Made by a program: the position numbers and the translations under genes
Assembly (NCBI GenBank): GCA_000242935.3
Contig: CP007053.1
Location: 4,635,001-4,699,000 of the forward strand
Reading direction: 5' to 3'
Source of the DNA: Opitutaceae bacterium TAV5
GTDB taxonomy: Bacteria > Verrucomicrobiota > Verrucomicrobiia > Opitutales > Opitutaceae
DNA length: 64,000 nt
Notes under the pieces: model-generated
Database searches by the model: none
Seen by the model: only the letters and a program-made list of their open reading frames with translations
What the model was told of the DNA's origin: nothing
Shown here: positions 53,642-63,176 of the stretch, in pieces
How the letters are laid out: every line of letters begins with the position of its first letter
Numbering within the stretch: position 1 is the first letter of the stretch

Positions 53642-55264
53642 TCAGGAGGCGGAAAGGTCGGGGTCCTCGCGGAAGCGGCGGGGTTCGATGGCGAGGGTCT
53701 TCACGCGCAGGCCCATGGTGCGCTCGGTGATGCCGAGCTGGCGGGCGGCCCTGGCCATGACGCCGCGGCTCGACTTGAGCGCCTCGACGATCATCTCGCG
53801 CTCCACGGCATCGAGCGTTTCCTGGAGGGTCTGCGGCGAGGCGGTGCCGGAGGACTCGGCCGTCTGGAGCGTGGGCGGCAGGTGATAGCCGTGAATGACG
53901 CCGTCCTGCGCGAGGAGCACGGCGCGCTCGATGATGTTTTCCAGTTCACGCACGTTGCCGGGCCAGTGGTAGGCCATGAGCATGTCGATGGCGGGCGTGG
54001 AAATGCGGACCACGCGCTTGCCGTTCTGGCGCGAATATTTTTCCAGAAAATGGTCAGAGAGCTCGAGCAGGTCGCTGCGGCGCTCGCGCAGCGGCGGCAC
54101 GTAGATGGGGAAGACGTTGATGCGATAATAGAGATCGAGGCGGAATTTTCCCTGTTCGATCATCTCCTCGAGGTTGCGGTTGGTGGCGGTGATGACGCGC
54201 ACGTCGACCTTGATGGGCTGGGCGCCGCCGACGCGTTCGAAGACGCCTTCCTGGAGCACGCGCAGGAGCTTGGCCTGCGTGGCCATGGAGATCTCGCCGA
54301 TCTCGTCGAGAAAAAGCGTGCCGGTGTGGGCGAGTTCGAAGCGGCCCTTGCGCAGGGCGAGCGCGCCGGTGAAGGCGCCTTTCTCGTGCCCGAACAGTTC
54401 GCTCTCGATGATGCTTTCGGGGAGCGCGGCGCAGTTGACGCGGACGAAGGGGCGGTTCTTGCGCGAGCCGCCTTGCCAGATGGCCTGGGCCACGCGCTCC
54501 TTGCCGACGCCGGTCTCGCCGCGGATGAGGACGGTGGTCTTGCTGTCGGCGACCTGGTCCACGTGGAAATAGACCATGCGCATGGCGGAGGATTTGCCGA
54601 TCATGCCCTCGGGGATGAAGCTGCGCTTGATCTGCTCCTGGAGGCGTTCGTTTTCCTGGCGCAGGGTGTCGAGGCGTTCCTGGGTGATTTGCCGGAAGCG
54701 CACGGCGAGGCCGACCTGGCCGGCGACGAGAGCGAGAAAGCGCAGGTCGGTTTCGATAATGGCAGGAGGCGCGGGCGGGCGGATGAAGCTGAGCGCGCCA
54801 AGGACTTCCTCGCCGTGCCGGATGGGCACGATCAGCAGGGCGGCCGGGCCGGAGAGGTCGCCGAACCAGGTTTTTTCCCACGGGCTGAAATCGCCGGGTG
54901 GCAGGGTGTGGAGGTCGGGGATGCAGCGGGCACCTCCGTCGGCGAGCGCGCGTCCGATGATGCCTTCGCCGACGCGACAGGGAGCCGGGGCGGGCGAGCG
55001 GGGCGCCTGTTTGGCGGCGCCGGGTCCGGCTTCGGGATCGAGGGCTTCGATGAGGAGGTTGCCGGTTTCGCGATTGAGGATGGTAAGGAGGCCGCGCCGG
55101 AGGTGTTTGGTATCGGCGAGCTTGGCGAACATGCGCCGGGTGGCCTCGTGCAGTTCGCCGCCCTCGCCGAGGGCCTCGACGATTTCATGAAGGAGGTCGA
55201 GTTCGCCGACGAGGCGGCATGACGGCGGCTGGAGAGCCCGTCCGCCGGTCGTGTCGGGCGGCAT
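53642..55264 (-). CDS. NifA-like sigma-54-dependent transcriptional activator (GAF-AAA-Fis)
   Basis: The 540-residue protein has an N-terminal GAF domain (about 25-205; LLHEIVEALGEGGELHEATR). The AAA domain has Walker A GETGVGKE near 245, the sigma-54 contact loop GAFTGA, and Walker B TLFLDEIGE; WPGNVRELENIIERAVLL follows. The C-terminus is a Fis-type helix-turn-helix (REMIVEALKSSRGVMARAARQLGITERTMGLRV). Architecture and the IGKSSAMRMVY start of the AAA domain resemble NifA more than phosphorylated NtrC, as there is no receiver domain. No nif genes are in the window, so nitrogen-fixation control is inference. An upstream extension to 55450 would cross the groEL terminator. Confidence 0.92.
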   Translation of the reverse strand: MPPDTTGGRALQPPSCRLVGELDLLHEIVEALGEGGELHEATRRMFAKLADTKHLRRGLLTILNRETGNLLIEALDPEAGPGAAKQAPRSPAPAPCRVGEGIIGRALADGGARCIPDLHTLPPGDFSPWEKTWFGDLSGPAALLIVPIRHGEEVLGALSFIRPPAPPAIIETDLRFLALVAGQVGLAVRFRQITQERLDTLRQENERLQEQIKRSFIPEGMIGKSSAMRMVYFHVDQVADSKTTVLIRGETGVGKERVAQAIWQGGSRKNRPFVRVNCAALPESIIESELFGHEKGAFTGALALRKGRFELAHTGTLFLDEIGEISMATQAKLLRVLQEGVFERVGGAQPIKVDVRVITATNRNLEEMIEQGKFRLDLYYRINVFPIYVPPLRERRSDLLELSDHFLEKYSRQNGKRVVRISTPAIDMLMAYHWPGNVRELENIIERAVLLAQDGVIHGYHLPPTLQTAESSGTASPQTLQETLDAVEREMIVEALKSSRGVMARAARQLGITERTMGLRVKTLAIEPRRFREDPDLSAS

Positions 55265-55447
55265 TGCGGAGGCGGCGTTCTCCGCGCAAATCTGGCAGTT
55301 GGTCACTGCCGCGAGGCCAGCATGGGATGTGCCACGAGCGGAGCGACGGGAACGGGAGGGCGCAACATGGCAAGGGATGCGGGTTGATTGTCCGGGGATG
55401 AGGAGGGCGGACGCAGGGGATGGAAAGGTTTGCCAAAAGGGGAAGCA

Positions 55448-55482
55448 CAAAAAGAGCCGGCGCCCTGGTGGGCGCCGGCTCT
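55448..55482 (-). terminator. Rho-independent terminator of groEL
   Basis: A perfect 13-bp GC-rich stem (55453-55465 with 55470-55482) with loop TGGT is followed on the minus strand by a T-run. It is 59 bases beyond the groEL stop and 184 bases before the NifA-like start. Confidence 0.9.
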
Positions 55483-55540
55483 GGTGAGCGTTGACCGGGA
55501 AGAGGCCGCGGGTGGCCGGCTTCCCGTCTCGGGCGGGAAC

Positions 55541-57223
<1,683 letters not shown>

Positions 57224-57238
57224 TGACGGACGGCGTGC

Positions 57239-57535
57239 TCAGGCGATGACGCCGAGGATGTCGTCTTCGCGGACGATGGTGAATTTCTCGTTCTCGATCT
57301 TCACTTCGGTGCCGCCGTATTTGCTGATGAGAACCTTGTCGCCGACCTTCACTTCGAAGGCGACGGCTTTGCCGTTCTCGTCTTTCTTGCCGGTGCCGAT
57401 GGCGATGACCTCGGCCTCCTGGGGCTTTTCCTTGGCGGAGTCCGGGATGATGATGCCACCGCGGACTTGTTCTTTCTCTTCGATGTGCTTCACGAGGACG
57501 CGATCACCGATGGGCTTGATTTTGACTTTGGCCAT
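57239..57535 (-). CDS. groES: Co-chaperonin GroES (Hsp10)
   Basis: This 98-residue lid protein of the GroEL chamber begins [20 protein letters not shown]. The mobile loop [20 protein letters not shown] is followed by [19 protein letters not shown] and DDILGVI. It precedes groEL in the usual order. The upstream spacer to dnaK holds a hairpin but no clear heat-shock operator. Confidence 0.98.
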   Translation of the reverse strand: MAKVKIKPIGDRVLVKHIEEKEQVRGGIIIPDSAKEKPQEAEVIAIGTGKKDENGKAVAFEVKVGDKVLISKYGGTEVKIENEKFTIVREDDILGVIA

Positions 57536-57596
57536 ATATGGTTGTTGTTCGGGTTTGGTCTGACGGAGTTTGTTTCTTGTATCGGTTTTTCAACGA

Positions 57597-57638
57597 CGCC
57601 AGCCGCGTGTCGGAGGATATCCGGCGGTGCGGCTGGCG
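57597..57638 (-). other. Hairpin between dnaK and groES
   Basis: CGCCAGCCGC (57597-57606) and GCGGCTGGCG (57629-57638) are perfect inverse arms enclosing a further small palindrome. It is 17 bases after the dnaK stop. Because the T-tract is missing, it may be an attenuator or a processing site rather than a full terminator, so groESL may be partly co-transcribed with dnaK. Confidence 0.55.
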
Positions 57639-57654
57639 AAAGGGGGAGAAAGGG

Positions 57655-59625
57655 TCAGCTCTTGTCGTCCTTCTTCTCGTCCACGACTTCGAAATCGGCG
57701 TCGACGACGTCGGCCTTTTTTTCGGTCTTGCCCGAGGCGTCGGCACCGGGAGCGCCGCCGGCGGCGTCGGCTCCGGGGAAGCCGCCCGGGAAGGGCGAAC
57801 CGCCACCGGCCGCGCCGGCGGCCTGGCTGGCCTGGGCGTAGAACTCGGCGCCGGTTTTCTGGAGGTTTTCCAGGGCGGCCTTGATCTGCGCGTCGTCATT
57901 GGACTCGAGCGCCTTGCGGGCTTCGGCGAGGGCGCCTTCGACCTTGGTCTTGACGTCGGCGGGGAGCTTGTCGCCGCCGTCCTTGAGTGCCTTGTCGAGG
58001 GAGAAGACGGCGCCGTCGAGTTCGTTGCGCGTCTTGACGGCTTCGGCGCGGTTCTTGTCTTCGGCGGCGTGCGCCTCGGCGTCTTTCGTCATGCGCTCGA
58101 CTTCTTCCTTGGAGAGGCCGGAGGAGCCCTGGATGGTGATCTTCTGTTCCTTGCCGGTGCCGTTGTCCTTGGCGGTGACGTGGAGGATGCCGTTGGCATC
58201 GATGTCGAAAGTGACCTCGATCTGCGGTGTGCCGCGGGGAGCGGGCGGGATGCCGTCGAGCTTGAAGGTGCCGAGCACCTTGTTGTCGCGGGACATGGGG
58301 CGCTCGCCCTGGGTGACGACGATCTCGACCGAGGGCTGGTTGTCGGCGGCGGTGGAGAAGCGCTCGGTTTTCTTGTGCGGGATGGTGGTGTTGCGCGCGA
58401 TCATCGGCGTGGCCACGCCGCCCATGGTCTCGATGGCGAGGGTGAGCGGGGTGACGTCGAGGAGGAGCACGTCGCGCACGTCGCCCTTGAGCACGCCGCC
58501 CTGGACGGCCGCGCCGATGGCGACGACTTCGTCGGGGTTGACGCCCTGGTGGGGGGTCTTGCCGGCGAGCTGGCGGGCGATGTCGACGACCTTGGGCATG
58601 CGGGTCATGCCGCCGACGAGCACGAGTTCGTCGATCTTTTCGGCGGTGAGGCCGGCGTCGCGGACGCAGTTCTTGAAGGGCGTGAAGCAGCGTTCGAAGA
58701 GGCTGTCGCAGATCTGCTCCATCTTCGCGCGGCTGAGGCTGATGTTGAGATGCTTGGGGCCGGAGGCGTCGGCGGTGATGAAGGGGAGGTTGATGTCGTA
58801 GCTCTGCGCGGAGGAGAGGGCGATCTTGGCCTTCTCGGCTTCTTCCTTGAGGCGCTGGAGGGCCATCGGGTCGTTGCGCAGGTCGATGCCGTTTTCTTTT
58901 TTAAAGGTCTCGACGAGCCAGTTGATGAGGTACTCGTCCCAGTTGTCGCCGCCGAGCCGGGTGTCGCCGTTGGTGGCCTTGACCTCGAACACGCCGTCGC
59001 CGATTTCGAGGACGGAGACGTCGAAGGTGCCGCCGCCGAGGTCGAAGACGGCGATTTTTTCGTCCTTCTTCTTGTCGAGGCCGTAGGCGAGGGAGGCGGC
59101 GGTGGGTTCGTTGATGATGCGCTTGACCTCGAGGCCGGCAATCTGTCCGGCGTCCTTGGTGGCCTGCCGCTGGGCGTCGTTGAAGTAGGCCGGCACGGTG
59201 ATGACGGCCTGGGTGATTTTCTCACCGAGATACGCCTCGGCATCGGCCTTCAGCTTGCCAAGGACGAACGCGGAAATCTGTTGCGGGGCGAATTGCTCCA
59301 CCTTGTCGCCGACCTGGGCTTCGATCCAGGCGTCGCCGTTCTTGCCTTCGACGACCTTGAAGGGGAGGTTTTTGGCCTCGTCGCGCACTTCGGCGAATTT
59401 GCGTCCGATGAGGCGCTTGGCCGAGAAGATGGTGTTCTTGGGGTTGGTGACCGCCTGGCGCTTGGCGGCCTGGCCGACGAGGCGTTCACCGCTCTTGGTG
59501 AAGGCGACGACGGAAGGAGTGGTGCGGGCGCCTTCCGCATTGGGGATAACCACGGGCTCGCCGCCTTCCATGACTGCCATGCAGGAGTTGGTGGTGCCAA
59601 GATCGATGCCGAGGATTTTGCTCAT
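57655..59625 (-). CDS. dnaK: Molecular chaperone DnaK (Hsp70)
   Basis: The 656-residue Hsp70 has the N-terminal ATPase motifs [20 protein letters not shown], then [33 protein letters not shown] and [12 protein letters not shown] substrate domain follows with [17 protein letters not shown], and the C-terminal Gly/Pro/Ala-rich tail ends in [17 protein letters not shown], the [12 protein letters not shown] end conserved in many bacteria. dnaJ and grpE are not adjacent. groES-groEL follow in the same direction, so all three chaperones cluster. Confidence 0.98.
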   Translation of the reverse strand: MSKILGIDLGTTNSCMAVMEGGEPVVIPNAEGARTTPSVVAFTKSGERLVGQAAKRQAVTNPKNTIFSAKRLIGRKFAEVRDEAKNLPFKVVEGKNGDAWIEAQVGDKVEQFAPQQISAFVLGKLKADAEAYLGEKITQAVITVPAYFNDAQRQATKDAGQIAGLEVKRIINEPTAASLAYGLDKKKDEKIAVFDLGGGTFDVSVLEIGDGVFEVKATNGDTRLGGDNWDEYLINWLVETFKKENGIDLRNDPMALQRLKEEAEKAKIALSSAQSYDINLPFITADASGPKHLNISLSRAKMEQICDSLFERCFTPFKNCVRDAGLTAEKIDELVLVGGMTRMPKVVDIARQLAGKTPHQGVNPDEVVAIGAAVQGGVLKGDVRDVLLLDVTPLTLAIETMGGVATPMIARNTTIPHKKTERFSTAADNQPSVEIVVTQGERPMSRDNKVLGTFKLDGIPPAPRGTPQIEVTFDIDANGILHVTAKDNGTGKEQKITIQGSSGLSKEEVERMTKDAEAHAAEDKNRAEAVKTRNELDGAVFSLDKALKDGGDKLPADVKTKVEGALAEARKALESNDDAQIKAALENLQKTGAEFYAQASQAAGAAGGGSPFPGGFPGADAAGGAPGADASGKTEKKADVVDADFEVVDEKKDDKS

Positions 59626-59644
59626 AAGATGATGACAGGACAAG

Positions 59645-59681
59645 AGCAATGCCCGGGCCAGACGCGATGCCGGGTATTGCT
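59645..59681 (-). promoter_or_regulatory. Stem-loop in the dnaK leader
   Basis: Twelve-base arms (59645-59656 and 59670-59681, one mismatch) lie 20-56 bases upstream of the dnaK ATG. The sequence is not CIRCE (TTAGCACTC-N9-GAGTGCTAA). It could be a leader hairpin or a thermosensor (inference). Confidence 0.45.
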
Positions 59682-59759
59682 ACTCGCTCATTTTCAGCCG
59701 TTAGAAAATTAAGAACAGGGGTGAAGACGAAATTCTGCGGGAGGCGGGAGACGCAAATC

Positions 59760-59786
59760 TGGCACATTTTGGCGCAGGTTGTGCCA
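59760..59786. promoter_or_regulatory. Inverted repeat in the dnaK/TonB-receptor divergent spacer
   Basis: TGGCACA-N13-TGTGCCA is symmetrical. On the minus strand it also offers the GG-N10-GC spacing of sigma-54 promoters, but the -12 box is poor. It may be an operator for either gene. Confidence 0.3.
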
Positions 59787-59926
59787 GCGGGAAGCAGGCA
59801 TGGGGACGGGGCTGGCACAGGCCGCGGCGGCTTCCGCGGGCACGCCGTACCGGCCCTGACCTGCCCCGGCCGTTTGACTCCCGTGCCTTGCCCGCCCTCC
59901 TTGGACCGCAAATCCACCGCCAGGGC

Positions 59927-62131
59927 ATGAACTACCGACGCAGATTCCAGGAGATGGCGGCCCCCGCGGGCCTTGCCTTCTCTGTCCTCACCGCGCCCCT
60001 GGCTGCCGCTACCTCCACCTCCGCGCCGGACGCCGCATCCGGCGCTCGGGCCGGGTCCTTGCCGCTCCTGCTCGCTCCGCTCGTCGTCACCGCCTCCCGC
60101 GCTCCGCAACCGGCCGGCACGCTCGCCGTGGCGGCGGATGTCCTGTCTGCCGACGACTTGCGCGCTTCCCCTTCGCTCGCGATCGACGATGCCCTGCGGA
60201 GCATCCCCGCCTTCAGTCTCTTTCGCCGGTCGGGCAGCCTCACGGCCAACCCCACCGCGCAAGGGGTCTCGCTCCGTGGACTCGGCCCCAGCGGCGCCAG
60301 CCGTTCGCTCGTTTTGCTCGACGGCGTGCCGCTCAACGATCCCTTCGGCGGCTGGGTCGCCTGGACCAAAGTCCCCCGCCTTTCGCTCTCCGCCATCGAG
60401 ATCGTGCGCGGTGGCGGCTCCGGCGCCTGGGGGAACGCCGCCCTCGGCGGCACCGTGCAGCTTCTCACGGATGCGCCCGGGGCGACGGCCGCCTCCGCCG
60501 GCCCTCCCGGCCCGCCGGCCGCCCGCGCCGTGATCGAGGCCGCGGGGGGAGATTTCTCGACCTTTGGCGGGGAGCTCCTCTTCACCGGCACGGCGGGCGC
60601 CTCCGTCGCCGGCGCCGCCGACAACCGCTTCCTTTCGCTCCGTTCCGTTTCCCTCGATGCCGCCGCCTTCACGACCGGCGGCGTCTATCTGGTGCGCCAT
60701 CCCGGGAGCATCGACCGTCCCGCCGACCTCGACTATCAGCGCGCCCAGGCCTCGGTCCGCACGACGCTGGCCGGGTCCGCGGATCTCGTCGTCACAGCGC
60801 GGGCCTACGCCGAGGATCGCGGCAACGGCACCCCGCTCCAGCGCAACGCCTCGCACGAAACCTTCCTCGCGGCCACGCTCACCAACCGGCCCGCGGCCGG
60901 AGCCGTTGCCACCGGCGGGCAACCCGATTACAGCCTTTCCCTCTATTTCCAGAAGCAGTCCTTCGAGAGCTTCTTTTCCTCGGTCAGCGCCGCCCGCACG
61001 ACCGAGACGCCTGCCAGCGACCAGTACGACGTGCCCGCCACCGCCGCCGGCGCCGCGTTCACCGCCACGTGGGGCGGGCCGGAGGACGACACCCGTTTCA
61101 CGGCGGGCGCGGACCTCCGCTACGTGGAAGGGGAGACGCGCGAGGATTACCTCTACTCCGCTCCGCTCGGCGATTTCACGCGGCGGCGTTTCGCCGGAGG
61201 CGAACAGGTTTTTGCCGGCGGCTTCGTGCGCTATGAATACCGGTTTGCCCCGCGCTGGCGCGGTTCGCTCGGCGCCCGCGTCGACTACTGGACCAACCGC
61301 GACGGCCATCGCCGCGAGTGGGACACCACCGCGCCCGCGTCCGCGCCGCTCCGCGACGACCGTTACTCCGCCGCGGACGGCGTCGAGTTCAGCCCCGACG
61401 CCGGGCTCGTCTGGCAGGCCGCGCAACACCTCCGCGTCCGCGGCTCCGTTTACCAGGCGTTTCGCGTGCCCACGCTCAACGAATATTACCGCCCCTTTCG
61501 CGTCGGCCCCGTCACCACGGAGGCCAACCCGGAGCTTTCACCGGAAACGCTCACCGGCGGCGAACTCGGCCTCGATCTCGGCGACGAGCGGGCCGGCGCC
61601 GCGCTCACGCTTTTTGTCAACGAACTCGAGGACGCCGTCACCAACGTCACCGTCGCGCCCGACACCCGCCAGCGGCGCAACCTCGACCGCGTCCGCGTGC
61701 AAGGCCTGGAAGCCTCGGTTCACGCCCGCCCGCATCCCTCGCTGTATCTGCGAGCCGGATACCTCTTCAGCGACGCCCGCGTGACCGACCCCGGCGCGGG
61801 AGCCGCCGAGCTCGACGGCAAGCGGCTCGCCCAGGTGCCCCGGCATACGCTGTCCGCCTCGCTGCGCTGGACGGCTCCGGGCGCTCTCGAGGTCAATGCC
61901 CGCCTGCGCTGGTTCAGCGACCAGTACGAGGACGACGAGAACACCCTCCGCCTGGCCGCCGCCACCGTCTTCGACCTCGGCCTCTCGCGCCGTTTCGGCC
62001 GCGACCTGGAGGTTTTTGTGGCGGTGGAAAATCTTTTCGACACCGAGGTCCAGACCGGCCGCACCGCCGCCGGCGTGGTCAGCGTCGGCCCGCCCCGGCA
62101 GGCCCGCGCCGGGGTGCGCTGGAACTGGTGA
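59927..62131 (+). CDS. TonB-dependent outer-membrane receptor
   Basis: The 734-residue protein has a signal region (AAPAGLAFSVLTAPLAAA). A plug domain follows with LAIDDALRSIPAFSLFRRSG, GVSLRGLGPSGASRSLVLLDGVPLNDPFGG and SAIEIVRGGGSGAWGNAALGG. The C-terminal 22-strand barrel has FRVPTLNEYYRPFR, LDLGLSRRFGRDLEVFVAVENLFD and a final Trp residue, as required for outer-membrane assembly. The plug resembles BtuB-like cobalamin receptors, but no cobalamin riboswitch is seen upstream, so the ligand is open. It is divergent from dnaK and is followed by the IS630 insertion. Confidence 0.92.
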   Translation: MNYRRRFQEMAAPAGLAFSVLTAPLAAATSTSAPDAASGARAGSLPLLLAPLVVTASRAPQPAGTLAVAADVLSADDLRASPSLAIDDALRSIPAFSLFRRSGSLTANPTAQGVSLRGLGPSGASRSLVLLDGVPLNDPFGGWVAWTKVPRLSLSAIEIVRGGGSGAWGNAALGGTVQLLTDAPGATAASAGPPGPPAARAVIEAAGGDFSTFGGELLFTGTAGASVAGAADNRFLSLRSVSLDAAAFTTGGVYLVRHPGSIDRPADLDYQRAQASVRTTLAGSADLVVTARAYAEDRGNGTPLQRNASHETFLAATLTNRPAAGAVATGGQPDYSLSLYFQKQSFESFFSSVSAARTTETPASDQYDVPATAAGAAFTATWGGPEDDTRFTAGADLRYVEGETREDYLYSAPLGDFTRRRFAGGEQVFAGGFVRYEYRFAPRWRGSLGARVDYWTNRDGHRREWDTTAPASAPLRDDRYSAADGVEFSPDAGLVWQAAQHLRVRGSVYQAFRVPTLNEYYRPFRVGPVTTEANPELSPETLTGGELGLDLGDERAGAALTLFVNELEDAVTNVTVAPDTRQRRNLDRVRVQGLEASVHARPHPSLYLRAGYLFSDARVTDPGAGAAELDGKRLAQVPRHTLSASLRWTAPGALEVNARLRWFSDQYEDDENTLRLAAATVFDLGLSRRFGRDLEVFVAVENLFDTEVQTGRTAAGVVSVGPPRQARAGVRWNW

Positions 62132-62184
62132 TTCTGTCGTTCCGGTCCGTCGGGCCGCCGGGCTTCGTAACCGTTTAGAGCATA

Positions 62185-62658
62185 TTAAATAAAACTGTAA
62201 CCGCATGCGGCGAACCAGCCAAGTGCGTCTTGGGGAGTGACGGAGCGTAACGCGGAGGCGACAGCCTTGAGGAGGTCGGGGTGATTACGCGCCTGAGCCT
62301 TGCGAAGGAGGGCCTTCACCTTGCTCCACATCATCTCGATGGGGTTGAGGTCGGGGGAGTAGGCGGGAAGGAAGCGGACCTGGGCGCCGACCTGTTCGAT
62401 CAGGGCGAGGGTGTGTTCGTTTTTATGGGAGCCGAGGTTGTCCATGACGACGATGTCGCCTGGACGCAGCGAGGGGACCAGCACCTCGCGCACGTAGGCC
62501 TGGAAGACCTCGGTGTTGGTTGCTCCCTTGATGGTCATGCACGCGGTGGTGCCGTCCAGCCGCACCGAGGAAATCATCGTGGTGGTGTTCCAGTGGCCGT
62601 GTGGGGCGTGGCAGACCAGCCGTTTTCCTTTGGGCGAGCGGCCCCGCAAACGCGTCAT
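62185..62658 (-). CDS. IS630-family transposase, second frame (DDE catalytic part)
   Basis: The frame encodes the catalytic core with the second Asp in DIVVMDNLGSHKN and the Glu in SPDLNPIEMMWSKVK, as in IS630 DDE transposases. Its ATG overlaps the stop of the first frame (ATGA), but a product started there would lack the first catalytic Asp. It is therefore most likely joined to the first frame by -1 frameshifting on the A7 run. The stop codon lies within the left inverted repeat. Confidence 0.88.
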   Translation of the reverse strand: MTRLRGRSPKGKRLVCHAPHGHWNTTTMISSVRLDGTTACMTIKGATNTEVFQAYVREVLVPSLRPGDIVVMDNLGSHKNEHTLALIEQVGAQVRFLPAYSPDLNPIEMMWSKVKALLRKAQARNHPDLLKAVASALRSVTPQDALGWFAACGYSFI

Positions 62659-63122
62659 GTTCGTCTTGGCCGCCGACTCGTCGATAAAGACAAGCCGGGC
62701 CGGATCGAACGCGCCCTGGCCGCGTTTCCATCCGCGACGCGCCTTGGCAATATCCGGGCGGTTTTGCTCGGCCGCATGGAGCGTCTTTTTTTATATGTCA
62801 GTCCCAGCTTCGCGAGCACCTGATGGATCGCCGGAATCGTGCAGACCAGATCGAGGCGCTCCTTGATCTCGGCCAAGGTCAGGTCCGGATGCCTCGCCAC
62901 CAACGCCTTCAGCTCCTGGCCGCGTTCAGGCAACAACCGCGCCTTCCTTCCGGAAAACCGGTGCCTGGCTTCGATCTGCCCTGTCCTGCGCCTTTGCATC
63001 AACAGCTTCTTGACCATCCCCAACGACACCCGGAAACGCTTCGCTACCTCCTCCTGCGTCCACTCTCCCTCATCGTAGGTCTCCACTATCCGGCGCCTCA
63101 AATCCAAAGAAATGCTTTTCAT
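62655..63122 (-). CDS. IS630-family transposase, first frame (DNA-binding part)
   Basis: The N-terminal part begins MKSISLDLRRRIVETYDEGE (a start at 63140 adds six residues). It contains a helix-turn-helix (WTQEEVAKRFRVSLGMVKKLL) and a second winged-helix segment (HPDLTLAEIKERLDLV; QVLAKLGLTYKKR). After residue 112 the frame departs from the family. The true continuation (KTLHAAEQNRPD, then FDPARLVFIDESAAK) is in the -1 frame after the run of seven As at 62786-62792. The first catalytic Asp (in FIDES) is only made by shifting. Confidence 0.85.
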   Translation of the reverse strand: MKSISLDLRRRIVETYDEGEWTQEEVAKRFRVSLGMVKKLLMQRRRTGQIEARHRFSGRKARLLPERGQELKALVARHPDLTLAEIKERLDLVCTIPAIHQVLAKLGLTYKKRRSMRPSKTARILPRRVADGNAARARSIRPGLSLSTSRRPRRT

Positions 63123-63176
63123 CCCGAAAAATTGAACCATCTATTCCAAAATAGATACAGTTTTATTTAAAATGCT

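Noticed and set aside
55265..55450. N-terminal extension of the NifA-like activator to 55450
   Set aside because: The extra residues are Ser/Arg/Pro-rich without family similarity, and the extended frame would reach to the edge of the groEL terminator.
59787..59926. Possible cobalamin riboswitch before the TonB-dependent receptor
   Set aside because: The B12-box (GCCACTG-type) and the conserved core are missing, although GTGCC and GC-rich hairpins are present.
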